The notes: a model not told the origin generated them from the letters alone. A DNA stretch of 28,937 nt from DASRCB01 sp035653295 (GCA_035653295.1 DASRCB010000265.1:1-28937), one strand, 5' to 3'; counted from the stretch's first letter, positions 7,285 to 14,922 are shown. Numbers and translations: made by a program.

Positions 7285-8594
7285 TTCAGCCGCAGACCGG
7301 GAGCGCGCCGGCCCGAAGTGAAGCCGGGCCACTGATTCCGCCGCAGTATGTCGTGCCATTCGTACTCGTGACGGCGCTGTTCTTCCTGTGGGGCATTCCC
7401 AACAACCTGAACGATATCCTGATCCGGCAGTTCATGAAGTCCTTCGAGATTACGCGGCTGCGGGCGGGGCTTATCCAGTCGGCATTCTATCTGGGATACT
7501 TCCTGCTCGCTATTCCCGCGGCGCTGGTCATGCGGAGATTTGGATACAAGACGGGGCTCGTGACAGGGCTGTTGCTCTATAGCACCGGCACGCTGCTGTT
7601 CTGGCCGGCGGCTATTGCGGGCCAGTACGGATTCTTTCTCTTTGCGCTGTTCGTAATCGCCAGTGGTCTGGCGTTTCTGGAGACCGGTGCGAATCCGTTT
7701 GTGGCCCAGCTGGGAGATCCGGCAACCGCGGCCCGGCGGCTGAACCTGGCGCAGGCATTCAACCCGCTCGGTTCCATCAGCGGCGTGCTGATCGGGACCG
7801 TCTTCATTTTCTCGGGGGTCGAATTGCACCCGGCGCAGGTAAATGCGATGAAGGCGGCCGGCACGTACGCCGGATACCTGCGGCACGAGACCATGCGCGT
7901 GATCGCGCCGTATCTGGTGATCGGGGCGGTGGCGTTCCTGTGGGCCATGCTGATCGTGCGCACTAAGTTCCCGGATATTCGCGGGGGTGGAACGGACAGC
8001 GACGAAGAGCACGGGCACTGGTGGGAGTTAATGAGGTACCCGCACTTCGTGCTGGCAGTGATCGCCCAGTTCCTGTATGTCGGGGCGCAGGTCGGTACCT
8101 GGAGCTACTTCATCCAGTACGTGCAGGATTACACGCATCAGCCGGAAAAAGTGGCGGGTTACTTCCTTACCGGGACCCTCGCGGCCTTCGGCATCGGTAG
8201 ATTCAGCGCCGCTTGGCTGATGAAGTTCTTCCGCCCAAATATCATGATGGGCATCTATGGGCTGATCAATGTGGCTCTGGTCGCCGTCGGCGTGCTGTTG
8301 CCGGGCTGGATCGGTTTGTGGGCTATCTTCCTGACCAGCTTCTTCATGTCGGTCATGTTTCCGACAATCTTCGCGCTTGGCTTGAAGGGACTGGGACGGA
8401 ACACGAAACTGGGCGGATCGATGATTGTGATGGGCATCATTGGAGGGGCCGTGCTGACGCCGGTGATGGGCTGGATCTCGGTCTCGACCGGAAGCATGGC
8501 CATGGCCATGCTCGCGCCCCTCGCGTGCTATCTGTTCGTCGCTTACTACAGCTTTCTGGGGTCGCACGTGCGAGGAGAGGGCGCAGCGGCATGA
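7281..8594 (+). CDS. FucP-type MFS sugar:proton symporter
   Basis: A 437-residue, 12-helix transporter. The segments YVVPFVLVTALFFLWGIPNN and NDILIRQFMKSFEITRLRAG belong to the fucose:H+ symporter (FucP/GlcP/NagP) family, as does the FLETGANPFVAQLG block in helix 5, which carries the family's conserved Glu/Asn sugar and proton residues. The frame is open further 5', but the GTG at 7281 is the better start: it overlaps the previous stop as GTGA and has GAGGGAGG about 8 bases upstream. The cargo is probably a hexose or 6-deoxyhexose; the sequence does not decide which. It sits between an exported hydrolase and two sugar-type oxidoreductases. Confidence 0.9.
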   Translation: MIQPQTGSAPARSEAGPLIPPQYVVPFVLVTALFFLWGIPNNLNDILIRQFMKSFEITRLRAGLIQSAFYLGYFLLAIPAALVMRRFGYKTGLVTGLLLYSTGTLLFWPAAIAGQYGFFLFALFVIASGLAFLETGANPFVAQLGDPATAARRLNLAQAFNPLGSISGVLIGTVFIFSGVELHPAQVNAMKAAGTYAGYLRHETMRVIAPYLVIGAVAFLWAMLIVRTKFPDIRGGGTDSDEEHGHWWELMRYPHFVLAVIAQFLYVGAQVGTWSYFIQYVQDYTHQPEKVAGYFLTGTLAAFGIGRFSAAWLMKFFRPNIMMGIYGLINVALVAVGVLLPGWIGLWAIFLTSFFMSVMFPTIFALGLKGLGRNTKLGGSMIVMGIIGGAVLTPVMGWISVSTGSMAMAMLAPLACYLFVAYYSFLGSHVRGEGAAA

Positions 8595-9589
8595 GCGCCG
8601 GAGTGGACCCAAAACTGGTCCCGCAGCGGACCCTTTCCACAGGCGCGCGCATGCCCGCCATCGGACTTGGTACGTTTGGCTCCGATCATGCGTCACCAGC
8701 CGAGGTGGCCGCCGCTGTCCGGGGCGCGGCCGAGGTCGGCTACCGGCACTTCGACTGCGCGTCCGTTTATGGCAATGAAGCCGAGGTCGGGGCCGCGCTT
8801 CGGGATACAGGCATCCCGCGTGACGAGCTGTGGATTACTTCCAAGGTCTGGAACGACAAGCATGACGATGTAATTGGATCGTGCCGAAGGTCGCTCGCTG
8901 ACTTGCAGCTTGAGTACCTCGACCTTTATCTGGTTCATTGGCCGTTTCCGAATTACCACCCGCCGGGCTGCGATGTCACCTCGCGCAGCGCCGACGCAAA
9001 ACCTTACATCCACGAAAATTACATGCGCACCTGGCGCGCCATGGAAGACCTGGTGGACATGGGCCTGACGCGGCACATCGGAACGTCCAACATGACCATT
9101 CCGAAGCTCGGGCTGGTTCTTCGGGACTGCCGCATCCGGCCGGCGGTAAACGAGATGGAGTTGCATCCGCATTTCCAGCAGCCGGAGCTGTTCCGCTTCG
9201 TGAAGGAGAACGGGATCGAGCCAGTCGGGTACTCGCCGCTCGGCTCGCCCGGGCGGCCCGAGCGGGACCGCACGCCGCAGGATACGTCGCCCATCGAAGA
9301 TCCCGTGATCGTCGAAATCGCGCGCCGGCGCGGCGTGCATCCGGCGGTGGTATGCCTGAAGTGGGCTGTGCAGCGCGGGCAGACGCCGATCCCCTTTTCA
9401 ACCAGGCGAAAAAACTATCTCAGCAATCTCCGGGGCGTCGTCAGCGACCCTTTAAGCGAGGCCGAGATGGAACAGATTCGTGGACTGGATCGCAACTGCC
9501 GCCTGATCAAGGGGCAGGTGTTCCTTTGGAAAGCCGGACAGATCTGGGAAGATCTGTGGGATCCGAGCGGCGAAATCACGCCGCCGTGA
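8591..9589 (+). CDS. Aldo/keto reductase
   Basis: A 332-residue AKR (beta/alpha)8 barrel. The catalytic tetrad is visible: D55 and Y60 in HFDCASVYGNE, K85 in ITSKVWN and H116 in LVHWPFP. The fold is complete through NEMELHPHFQQPEL, VGYSPLGSPG and VCLKWAVQRGQTPIPFS. One unusual point: the cofactor motif normally written IPKS is IPFS here, so the Lys that contacts the NADPH 2'-phosphate is Phe, which may weaken NADPH preference. The ATG overlaps the transporter stop (ATGA at 8591-8594), so it is translationally coupled. It probably interconverts a sugar carbonyl and alcohol after uptake. Confidence 0.92.
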   Translation: MSAGVDPKLVPQRTLSTGARMPAIGLGTFGSDHASPAEVAAAVRGAAEVGYRHFDCASVYGNEAEVGAALRDTGIPRDELWITSKVWNDKHDDVIGSCRRSLADLQLEYLDLYLVHWPFPNYHPPGCDVTSRSADAKPYIHENYMRTWRAMEDLVDMGLTRHIGTSNMTIPKLGLVLRDCRIRPAVNEMELHPHFQQPELFRFVKENGIEPVGYSPLGSPGRPERDRTPQDTSPIEDPVIVEIARRRGVHPAVVCLKWAVQRGQTPIPFSTRRKNYLSNLRGVVSDPLSEAEMEQIRGLDRNCRLIKGQVFLWKAGQIWEDLWDPSGEITPP

Positions 9590-9602
9590 GCGAGGGAGAG
9601 GG

Positions 9603-10679
9603 ATGAGCGAAACCATGCTGGGGGCTTACCTGCCCGGGGACAGCAGCACAGTGCTGAAAGAGGTCGCGGTCCCCGATCCGGGCCACGGCGAGGTCCTGCT
9701 GCGCATGAAGGCCTCCACCATATGCGGGTCGGACATCCGCTGCATTTACCACGAGCACCTCGGGCGCGGGCCGGAGGGCTACCAGGGGGTGATTGCGGGC
9801 CACGAACCGGCGGGGCAGATCGTGCGTTGCGGACCGGGATGTCGCCGGTTCGCCGAAGGCGACCGCGTCATCGTGTACCACATCTCCGGATGCGGCGTCT
9901 GCAACGACTGCCGCCGCGGGTACATGATCTCCTGCACCAGCGAAAAGTACCGGCGCGCTTACGGCTGGCAGCGCGACGGCGGCATGGCCGATTATCTGCT
10001 GGCCGAGGAAAAGGACCTGATCGCATTGCCCGACACTCTGACTTATGCGGATGGAGCGCAGGTCGCGTGCGGCTTTGGGACGGTCTACGAGGGGCTGCAG
10101 AAGATCGGGGTCAGCGGCGACGACGCAGTGCTCATAACCGGTCTGGGACCGGTAGGGCTGGCCACGGCGGCGCTGTGCCGCGCTATGGGCGCCCGGCAGA
10201 TCATCGGTATCGACATCATCGAGGAACGGCGGCATCTCGCCTTCGAGCGCGGCCTCTGCGACGCGGTGCTCGCCGCCGGTGACGGCAATGTCCAGGAAGT
10301 GCACGACCTGACAGACGGCCGCGGAGTCGAGCGCGCGGTGGACTGTTCGGCCAACGCCGCGGCGCGAGCCACCGCCATTCGCGCAACGCGCAAGTGGGGA
10401 AAGATCGTGCTGCTCGGTGAAGGTGGGTCGGTCCAGTTCAATCCGTCGCCGGACATCATCCATGATCAGAAAACCATCTATGGCTCGTGGGTGACATCGA
10501 CGTGGCTCATGGAGGAGCTCGTTGAGCGGCTGGTGCGCTGGAATGTGCATCCGGCCGATCTGGTCACGCACCGCTTCGGATTAAAGGACGTCAGCCGGGC
10601 GTACGAGCTTATGGCCTCGGGCCGCTGCGGCAAGGTCGCGGTCTGCTTTGACGAGGAGCTGCAGGCCGCTACAATTTGA
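9603..10679 (+). CDS. Zinc-dependent medium-chain alcohol/polyol dehydrogenase
   Basis: A 358-residue MDR protein. Catalytic zinc ligands are C41 (ICGSDIR) and H67-E68 (AGHEPAG); the structural zinc lobe is complete with C97, C100, C103 and C111 (SGCGVCNDCRRGYMISC). The Rossmann motif GLGPVGLATAAL is followed by GIDIIEERR, with Asp at the end of strand 2 favouring NAD+ over NADP+. The family includes sorbitol and threonine dehydrogenases. GAGGGAGAGGG just before the ATG is a strong ribosome-binding site; the gap to the AKR stop is 13 bases. With the transporter and AKR it suggests import and stepwise oxidation of a sugar or polyol. Confidence 0.92.
   Translation: MSETMLGAYLPGDSSTVLKEVAVPDPGHGEVLLRMKASTICGSDIRCIYHEHLGRGPEGYQGVIAGHEPAGQIVRCGPGCRRFAEGDRVIVYHISGCGVCNDCRRGYMISCTSEKYRRAYGWQRDGGMADYLLAEEKDLIALPDTLTYADGAQVACGFGTVYEGLQKIGVSGDDAVLITGLGPVGLATAALCRAMGARQIIGIDIIEERRHLAFERGLCDAVLAAGDGNVQEVHDLTDGRGVERAVDCSANAAARATAIRATRKWGKIVLLGEGGSVQFNPSPDIIHDQKTIYGSWVTSTWLMEELVERLVRWNVHPADLVTHRFGLKDVSRAYELMASGRCGKVAVCFDEELQAATI
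10648..10675 (+). promoter_or_regulatory. Predicted ppa promoter inside the 3' end of the dehydrogenase gene
   Basis: TTGACG (10648-10653) and TACAAT (10670-10675) are spaced by 16 bases and lie within the last codons of the upstream dehydrogenase. Predicted transcription start is near 10682, giving a leader of about five bases before the ATG at 10687, again without a Shine-Dalgarno. This would uncouple the housekeeping pyrophosphatase from the sugar operon. Confidence 0.5.
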
Positions 10680-10686
10680 GATCGAC

Positions 10687-11226
10687 ATGCCGGACCTGAC
10701 TTCCCTTGCTAACCAGTTCGACCCGAAAACGGCAATTTGCCGCGCCATCATCGAGACGCCCAAGGGCTCGCGTAACAAGTTCGATTACGATCCCGAATCG
10801 AACATGTTCATGCTGGGCGGACTTCTCCCGGAAGGGATGATGTTTCCATTCGATTTCGGCTTCATTCCTTCCACGAAGGGCGATGACGGCGACCCCCTGG
10901 ATGTGCTGGTCCTGATGGATGCGCCCGCGCACGTCGGCTGCCTGTTGGACGTGCGAATCATCGGCGTGATCAAGGCGGAGCAGACGCAGGATGAAAGGAC
11001 GAAGACCAATGACCGGCTGCTCGGCGTCGCGGTCCATTCTTACGCTCACGAGAATATCGAGTCTATCGACGAGGTCAGCAGGACTCTGCTGGACCAGGTC
11101 GGAGAGTTCTTCGTCTCGTACAACAAACAGCGCGGCAAGAAGTTTCGGATCACCGGCACGGCCGGGCCGAAGAAGGCGTGCGCACTCCTGAAAACCGGGA
11201 TGAAGGCGCACAAAAAACAGAAATAG
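10687..11226 (+). CDS. ppa: Inorganic pyrophosphatase (family I, soluble)
   Basis: A 179-residue enzyme that hydrolyses PPi to phosphate using Mg2+. The active-site signature DGDPLDVLVLMD is present, as are IETPKGSRNKFDYDPE, FPFDFGFIPST and the C-terminal lysines of the family I fold. The frame is open upstream through a TTG at 10648, but the ATG at 10687 gives a normal family length and falls 7 bases after the dehydrogenase stop. It may be read both from the upstream operon and from its own promoter. Confidence 0.93.
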   Translation: MPDLTSLANQFDPKTAICRAIIETPKGSRNKFDYDPESNMFMLGGLLPEGMMFPFDFGFIPSTKGDDGDPLDVLVLMDAPAHVGCLLDVRIIGVIKAEQTQDERTKTNDRLLGVAVHSYAHENIESIDEVSRTLLDQVGEFFVSYNKQRGKKFRITGTAGPKKACALLKTGMKAHKKQK

Positions 11227-11272
11227 CTTCGGGTGCGGTGACGGGACGCTCCCTGGTGCGCTTGTGCGGCAT

Positions 11273-11328
11273 GCGTGCACGGCCGTCTCGTCCGCGTTCA
11301 ACGAAATCGCCTGCGGCGCCGTGCACGC
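11273..11328. repeat. 11-bp perfect inverted repeat between convergent ppa and motB
   Basis: GCGTGCACGGC (11273-11283) and GCCGTGCACGC (11318-11328) are exact reverse complements separated by 34 bases, and each arm contains the palindrome GTGCAC. The element fills the 128-base gap between two converging genes. It may act as a bidirectional transcription-termination or RNA-stabilising stem, or bind a protein; no T-run follows either arm. Confidence 0.5.
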
Positions 11329-11354
11329 CCGCCCGTCTGATGCCTGGCCACAGC

Positions 11355-12182
11355 TCAGGGGTGCGGTTTTGAAATGGCCGCCGTTGGCGGGCCGCGCTGC
11401 GGCTCGGCGGCGAGGCCGGTCTCGTTGAGGACCACGATGTCCACGCGCCGATTGCGGGCGCGGCCTTCTTCCGTGTCATTGCTGTCCGCGGGGTCGTTGT
11501 CCCCATAGCCGGCGATCGACAGTCGCGCATCGGGCACGCGGCATTCCTCAGTCAGTACTCGCAGCAGCGTGATACTCCGCGCCGCTGACAATTCCCAGTT
11601 GCTTTGAAACTGCGAATTGTGGATCGGCACAGAATCGGTATGCCCTTCGAGGCGCACCGGATTGGGAATCTTCAGCAGGACCTTCGCAATCTTGTCCAGC
11701 GGAGGCAGGGCGGAGGGCACCAGAGTAGCCGCGCCTGACGGAAACAGCGCTGCCTGGCGGAAGCTGATCACCAGCCCACGCCGCTCCATCGACACTGTGA
11801 TCTTGCCCGCACGAATCTCCTCCTCCAGTTCTTTGGTCAGCAACGCGAGGGAGGGGAGAAGCTCGGCAACCTTGCCCGGCCCCGCGGCGTAATCCGCCTT
11901 CTGCTCCTTCGGCGGCTTCGTGGACCCATGCAGTTGCGCGTTGCCGGCCTTCTTCTTATCCACCGGCGATCCGCCCAGAATCGCGTTTACCACCGCCGAC
12001 AGCTTCCCCTCCTCGAGGGCCTTCTGCACCGAGTCCTGCACCGCCTGCGCCTTGTTCTTGTCCGTTTGGGAGGTGGCGAACATGACCACGAAAAAAGCGA
12101 ACAGGAGGGTAATGAAATCGGCGTACGAAACCAGCCATCGCTCGTGATTCTCGTGACCGGCGTCGTGTTTGCGGCGGGCCAT
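11355..12182 (-). CDS. motB: Flagellar stator protein MotB
   Basis: A 275-residue protein: a single N-terminal membrane helix with the proton-carrying Asp22 in WLVSYADFITLLFAFF, a plug/linker region, and a C-terminal OmpA-like peptidoglycan-binding domain (LEGHTDSVPI, NWELSAARS, IAGYGDNDPADSN, ARNRRVDIVV). It pairs with MotA to form the proton channel that drives flagellar rotation. The frame continues 50 codons further 5' in an Arg-rich sequence that overlaps motA; the ATG at 12182, one base after the motA stop, is the real start. The C-terminal tail after NETG is Pro/Ala-rich. Confidence 0.93.
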   Translation of the reverse strand: MARRKHDAGHENHERWLVSYADFITLLFAFFVVMFATSQTDKNKAQAVQDSVQKALEEGKLSAVVNAILGGSPVDKKKAGNAQLHGSTKPPKEQKADYAAGPGKVAELLPSLALLTKELEEEIRAGKITVSMERRGLVISFRQAALFPSGAATLVPSALPPLDKIAKVLLKIPNPVRLEGHTDSVPIHNSQFQSNWELSAARSITLLRVLTEECRVPDARLSIAGYGDNDPADSNDTEEGRARNRRVDIVVLNETGLAAEPQRGPPTAAISKPHP

Positions 12183-12183
12183 A

Positions 12184-13074
12184 TCAGGCCTTCGCCGGCT
12201 CGGCCTGCGCAGCCTTCGCCTTCGCGTCGGGCTTTGCCTTGCTCGGTTTCGCGCTCGCCTGCTCGCGCGTGTAGGCCTCCAGTTTGCTCCGCACCAGCTT
12301 GGGGTTGAGACCCTCGACGATTCCGCCCACACCCTCGAGGATGAGCTCCTTCAAATCCGTCTGCCGTTTTATGCGGGCCTTGATTTTCGTGGCCGCGGGA
12401 AGAAGCAGGATATTCGCTACTCCCACGCCGTATACCGTGGCCACGAAAGCGACGGCGATGCCGCGGCCCACTTCCTCGATATTGGCGAGGTGCTTCATCA
12501 CCTGGATGAGGCCGAGCACCGCGCCGATGATGCCGATGGTGGGCGCAAAGCCTCCCGCCGATTCGAAAACCTTCGCCTCCGCCTCCCCACGCTGCTCCTC
12601 GACCGCGATCTCCAGTTCCATCATCTTGCGAAGTTCCTGCAGGTCGGTGCCATCCACCGCCAGATTGAGCGCTTTGCGCAGGAAGGGATCGGCGATCGCT
12701 TCGGCCTCGCTCTCCAGCGCCACGATGCCGTTCTTGCGGGCCTTGGTCGCGTACCCAATAATCTCCTCCACCATCGCGTCCGCTGCCATGCTTCCCTCGA
12801 AGAACACGCTGGGGAGCCGCCGCAGTGCCCCCAGCAGGGTGGAGAACGGCGTGCTGATCATGGTCGCCCCGAAGGTTCCTCCGAGGACGATCATGGCCGC
12901 GGTGACCTGGGAGATATCGGAAACTTTGCCGCCTTCGATCATCAGGCCGCCCATAATCCCCGCAAGCGCGAGCACCAGGCCGCCGAAGCTGCCTATGTCC
13001 GGTTTTGAGCCGCCCTTCTTCGGCGGCGTCTGGCGGGCCGCGGGCTTTGGCGCAGATTGTTTTGGTTGCGGCAT
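12184..13074 (-). CDS. motA: Flagellar stator protein MotA
   Basis: A 296-residue inner-membrane protein of the MotA/TolQ/ExbB superfamily, MotA branch. Helices are at about 31-48 and 57-75, and the later pair carries GFAPTIGIIGAVLGLIQVMK with the conserved Pro, and GRGIAVAFVATVYGVGVANI. Two unusual extensions stand out: a Pro/Lys-rich N-terminus of about 25 residues (QSAPKPAARQTPPKKGG) and a Lys/Ala-rich C-terminus of about 25 residues (AKPSKAKPDAKAKAAQ), both beyond the usual ~260-residue length. Middle gene of flbD-motA-motB. Confidence 0.93.
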   Translation of the reverse strand: MPQPKQSAPKPAARQTPPKKGGSKPDIGSFGGLVLALAGIMGGLMIEGGKVSDISQVTAAMIVLGGTFGATMISTPFSTLLGALRRLPSVFFEGSMAADAMVEEIIGYATKARKNGIVALESEAEAIADPFLRKALNLAVDGTDLQELRKMMELEIAVEEQRGEAEAKVFESAGGFAPTIGIIGAVLGLIQVMKHLANIEEVGRGIAVAFVATVYGVGVANILLLPAATKIKARIKRQTDLKELILEGVGGIVEGLNPKLVRSKLEAYTREQASAKPSKAKPDAKAKAAQAEPAKA

Positions 13075-13088
13075 GCAGCGCCCCGATG

Positions 13089-13310
13089 CTAATCAGTGTT
13101 CCCGGCAAGCGGAGCGTCGATGGGCGGAAGCGCATGAATGCGGCGGCGAAAATCGACCACCCGATCGATCACCTGGTCGGCTGACTCCAGTACCATGAAC
13201 TTCTGCCCCGTGGTCAGGCTCACCACCGTGTCCGGCGTGACCTCAACGTGGTCGATGAGATCGGAATTGAGCACAAGGGGAATGTGATTGATGCGTGTGA
13301 GGCGAATCAT
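13089..13310 (-). CDS. flbD: FlbD family protein
   Basis: A 73-residue protein, MIRLTRINHIPLVLNSDLID..., matching the small FlbD family that is usually encoded immediately before motA-motB in flagellar loci. The central segment TVVSLTTGQKFMVLESADQV is typical (in family members, I/VTLxxGxKxxVxE). Its biochemical role is not established. It is separated from motA by 14 bases and is the first gene of the operon; a FliA-like -10 sequence precedes it. Confidence 0.88.
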   Translation of the reverse strand: MIRLTRINHIPLVLNSDLIDHVEVTPDTVVSLTTGQKFMVLESADQVIDRVVDFRRRIHALPPIDAPLAGNTD

Positions 13311-13331
13311 GGCTATGCCGTTTCAATATGC

Positions 13332-13339
13332 TTATCGGC
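13332..13339 (-). promoter_or_regulatory. FliA (sigma-28)-like -10 element upstream of flbD-motA-motB
   Basis: On the minus strand GCCGATAA (13339-13332) is an exact match to the sigma-28 -10 consensus, ending 21 bases before the flbD ATG. The -35 side is weaker: AATAGTTC sits about 10 bases upstream and only partly matches TAAAGTTT. Context (a motility operon) supports the call; the imperfect -35 limits it. Confidence 0.45.
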
Positions 13340-13378
13340 CGCGCCAACCGAACTATTCGAAAAATCGAGGAGGTCGGG

Positions 13379-13792
13379 CTAACGTAGAAGCTCGAGGATT
13401 GCGCGCAGTTCGGTCCGGATGGCGTCGAGCGCCGGCCCGCCGGTGCGGAATAACTCCGCCTGTCCCCGTGGGCGCCTTTTCCCCTGCGCGTCCTCGCCGG
13501 TTGGCGTCCGGGAGCGGCTGTCCAGGAACTTGCGGGCGCCTTCGATGGTATAGCGCTTCTCGTAGAGCAGGCGCTTGATTTCGAGCACCGTCTCCACGTC
13601 CTTGCGGCGGTACAGACGCTGCCCCGCTCCGGATTTGCGCGGCATCAGCGAAGGAAACTCGTTTTCCCAGAAACGCAGGACGTAAGGCTTGACGCCAGCC
13701 AGATGACTCACTTCGCCGATACGGAAATAAAGCTTGTCGGGGATCTCCTGAACCGCGGTCTGTTCGGCGGCGTCGCTCATTTCCAGGGCCAT
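13379..13792 (-). CDS. MerR-family DNA-binding regulator
   Basis: A 137-residue protein with an N-terminal MerR winged helix: YFRIGEVSHLAGVKPYVLRFWENEF (about 22-46) and AGQRLYRRKDVETVLEIKRLLYEKRYTIEGARKFL. It lacks any obvious effector-binding domain; the remaining ~45 residues are charged with a short C-terminal amphipathic helix (AIRTELRAILELL). This short type, close to the HspR/MlrA-like groups, is often found near translation or nucleoid genes. It could start at 13792 or at the internal ATG at 13780. It diverges from rlmB with only about 40-60 bases between, so it may affect both genes. Confidence 0.85.
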   Translation of the reverse strand: MALEMSDAAEQTAVQEIPDKLYFRIGEVSHLAGVKPYVLRFWENEFPSLMPRKSGAGQRLYRRKDVETVLEIKRLLYEKRYTIEGARKFLDSRSRTPTGEDAQGKRRPRGQAELFRTGGPALDAIRTELRAILELLR

Positions 13793-13853
13793 TCTACCGC
13801 AGTATTTCAGGACGCCCCCCGCCGACCATGCGGTGCAACGCTACGCTGGAAGC

Positions 13854-14579
13854 GTGGCCACACTGGCGGGCATCCACCCCGTGCGCGAGGCTCTCCTCGC
13901 AGGCCGCCCAATGGATCGCGTTTTGATCGCGCGCGGCGCGGGCGGCGCGCGTGTGCAGGAAATCGTGGACCTTTGTCGGCAGGCGCGCGTGCCGGTCCGA
14001 TTCGAGCCGCGCGACGCGCTGGACCGGATCTCTGGCGGCGCCGCCCATCAGGGTGTCGTCGCGCTCGTCGCGGCGCACCAGCCCGGCACACTGGACCAGC
14101 TTCCGCAGGACGCCGAGCTCGTGATCCTGCTCGATGGAGTGGAGGACCCGCATAACCTCGGCGCCATCGTGCGCACCGCGAATGCCGCCGGCGCGAGCGC
14201 CGTGCTCATTCCGGACCGGCGCGCGGTGGGGCTGACCGAGAACGTGGCGAAAGCCGCCGCAGGCGCGCTCGAGCATGTTCCGGTGTTGCGCGTCGGCAAT
14301 GTGTCGCAGGCGCTCGAAAAGCTTAAAGCGCGAGGATTCTGGATCTACGCCCTCGATGAACGTGGCGCCGTTTCCTACACAGACGTGGAGTACGCGCGCC
14401 CAACCGCGCTGGTTTTCGGCGGCGAAGGCCATGGCATCCATGAGCACGTGCGCCGCCACTGCGACCTTACGGTGCGCATTCCCATGTCCGGGCGCATCCC
14501 GTCGCTGAACGTCTCGGTGGCCGCGGGGGTGGTGCTTTTCGAATGGCGCCGCAGAGCCGGCGCGCCCGCGAAACTATGA
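13854..14579 (+). CDS. rlmB: 23S rRNA 2'-O-methyltransferase, RlmB/TrmH (SPOUT) family
   Basis: About 241 residues. The N-terminal substrate-binding domain begins GIHPVREALLAGR; the SPOUT knotted methyltransferase domain has all three motifs: DPHNLGAIVRTANAAGA (motif 1, Asn/Arg catalytic region), LVFGGEGHGI (motif 2) and IPMSGRIPSLNVSVAAGVVL (motif 3). RlmB methylates G2251 of 23S rRNA using SAM; a related 2'-O-methyltransferase target is possible. Start is a GTG at 13854 (fits family N-termini) or a GTG at 13833; neither has a Shine-Dalgarno. The stop overlaps the convergent DUF6496 gene by six bases. Confidence 0.88.
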   Translation: MATLAGIHPVREALLAGRPMDRVLIARGAGGARVQEIVDLCRQARVPVRFEPRDALDRISGGAAHQGVVALVAAHQPGTLDQLPQDAELVILLDGVEDPHNLGAIVRTANAAGASAVLIPDRRAVGLTENVAKAAAGALEHVPVLRVGNVSQALEKLKARGFWIYALDERGAVSYTDVEYARPTALVFGGEGHGIHEHVRRHCDLTVRIPMSGRIPSLNVSVAAGVVLFEWRRRAGAPAKL

Positions 14580-14861
14580 CTTCCGCGAGCTCTTCTTCGT
14601 CGATTTGCGCTTCGACGTGCTCTTTTTCGACGACGACTGCTTCCGGGAGGAGGCCTTCTTTTTCGACGCCGATTTCTTCGCGCCCTTCTTCGGCGCAACC
14701 TTCGCGCCGGAGCGGCGCGCCTCGCTCAGGGCGATGGCAATGGCCTGCTTCCGGTTCTTGACCTTTTTTCTCCCGCCGGACTTGAGCTGGCCATGCTTGT
14801 ATTCGTGCATGACTTTCCCAACCTTCTTTTGCGCTTTGCGAGATGTTTTGCGTGGCGCCAT
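14574..14861 (-). CDS. DUF6496 family Lys/Ser-rich basic protein
   Basis: A 95-residue, strongly basic protein. The N-terminal half (KVGKVMHEYKHGQLKSGG, VKNRKQAIAIALSEARR) is the DUF6496 domain; the C-terminal half is a Lys/Ser/Ala tail resembling histone-H1-like nucleic-acid-binding tails (KKSASKKKASSRKQSSSKK). Nucleic-acid binding is therefore plausible but unproven. The ATG at 14861 has a near-perfect AAAGGAGGT about five bases upstream; a longer open frame 5' of it is not used. It is divergent from the DUF2934 gene, with two inverted repeats between. Confidence 0.85.
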   Translation of the reverse strand: MAPRKTSRKAQKKVGKVMHEYKHGQLKSGGRKKVKNRKQAIAIALSEARRSGAKVAPKKGAKKSASKKKASSRKQSSSKKSTSKRKSTKKSSRKS

Positions 14862-14890
14862 GAGACCTCCTTTGAACAGGATACAGCAAC

Positions 14891-14907
14891 GTCGAAACAT
14901 TTTCGAC
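14891..14907. promoter_or_regulatory. Perfect 7-bp palindrome with 3-base spacer, putative operator
   Basis: GTCGAAA-CAT-TTTCGAC lies between the start codons of the divergent DUF6496 and DUF2934 genes, 30 bases from the first. Position and symmetry suit a dimeric regulator. A short T-run follows on the plus strand, but a terminator between two divergent starts would be odd. Confidence 0.4.
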
Positions 14908-14922
14908 TGTTTTTGTAGCGAA

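Noticed and set aside
14891..14907. LexA-type SOS box
   Set aside because: Arms and spacing (GTCGAAA-N3-TTTCGAC) do not match a known LexA consensus closely enough, and flanking genes are not SOS genes.
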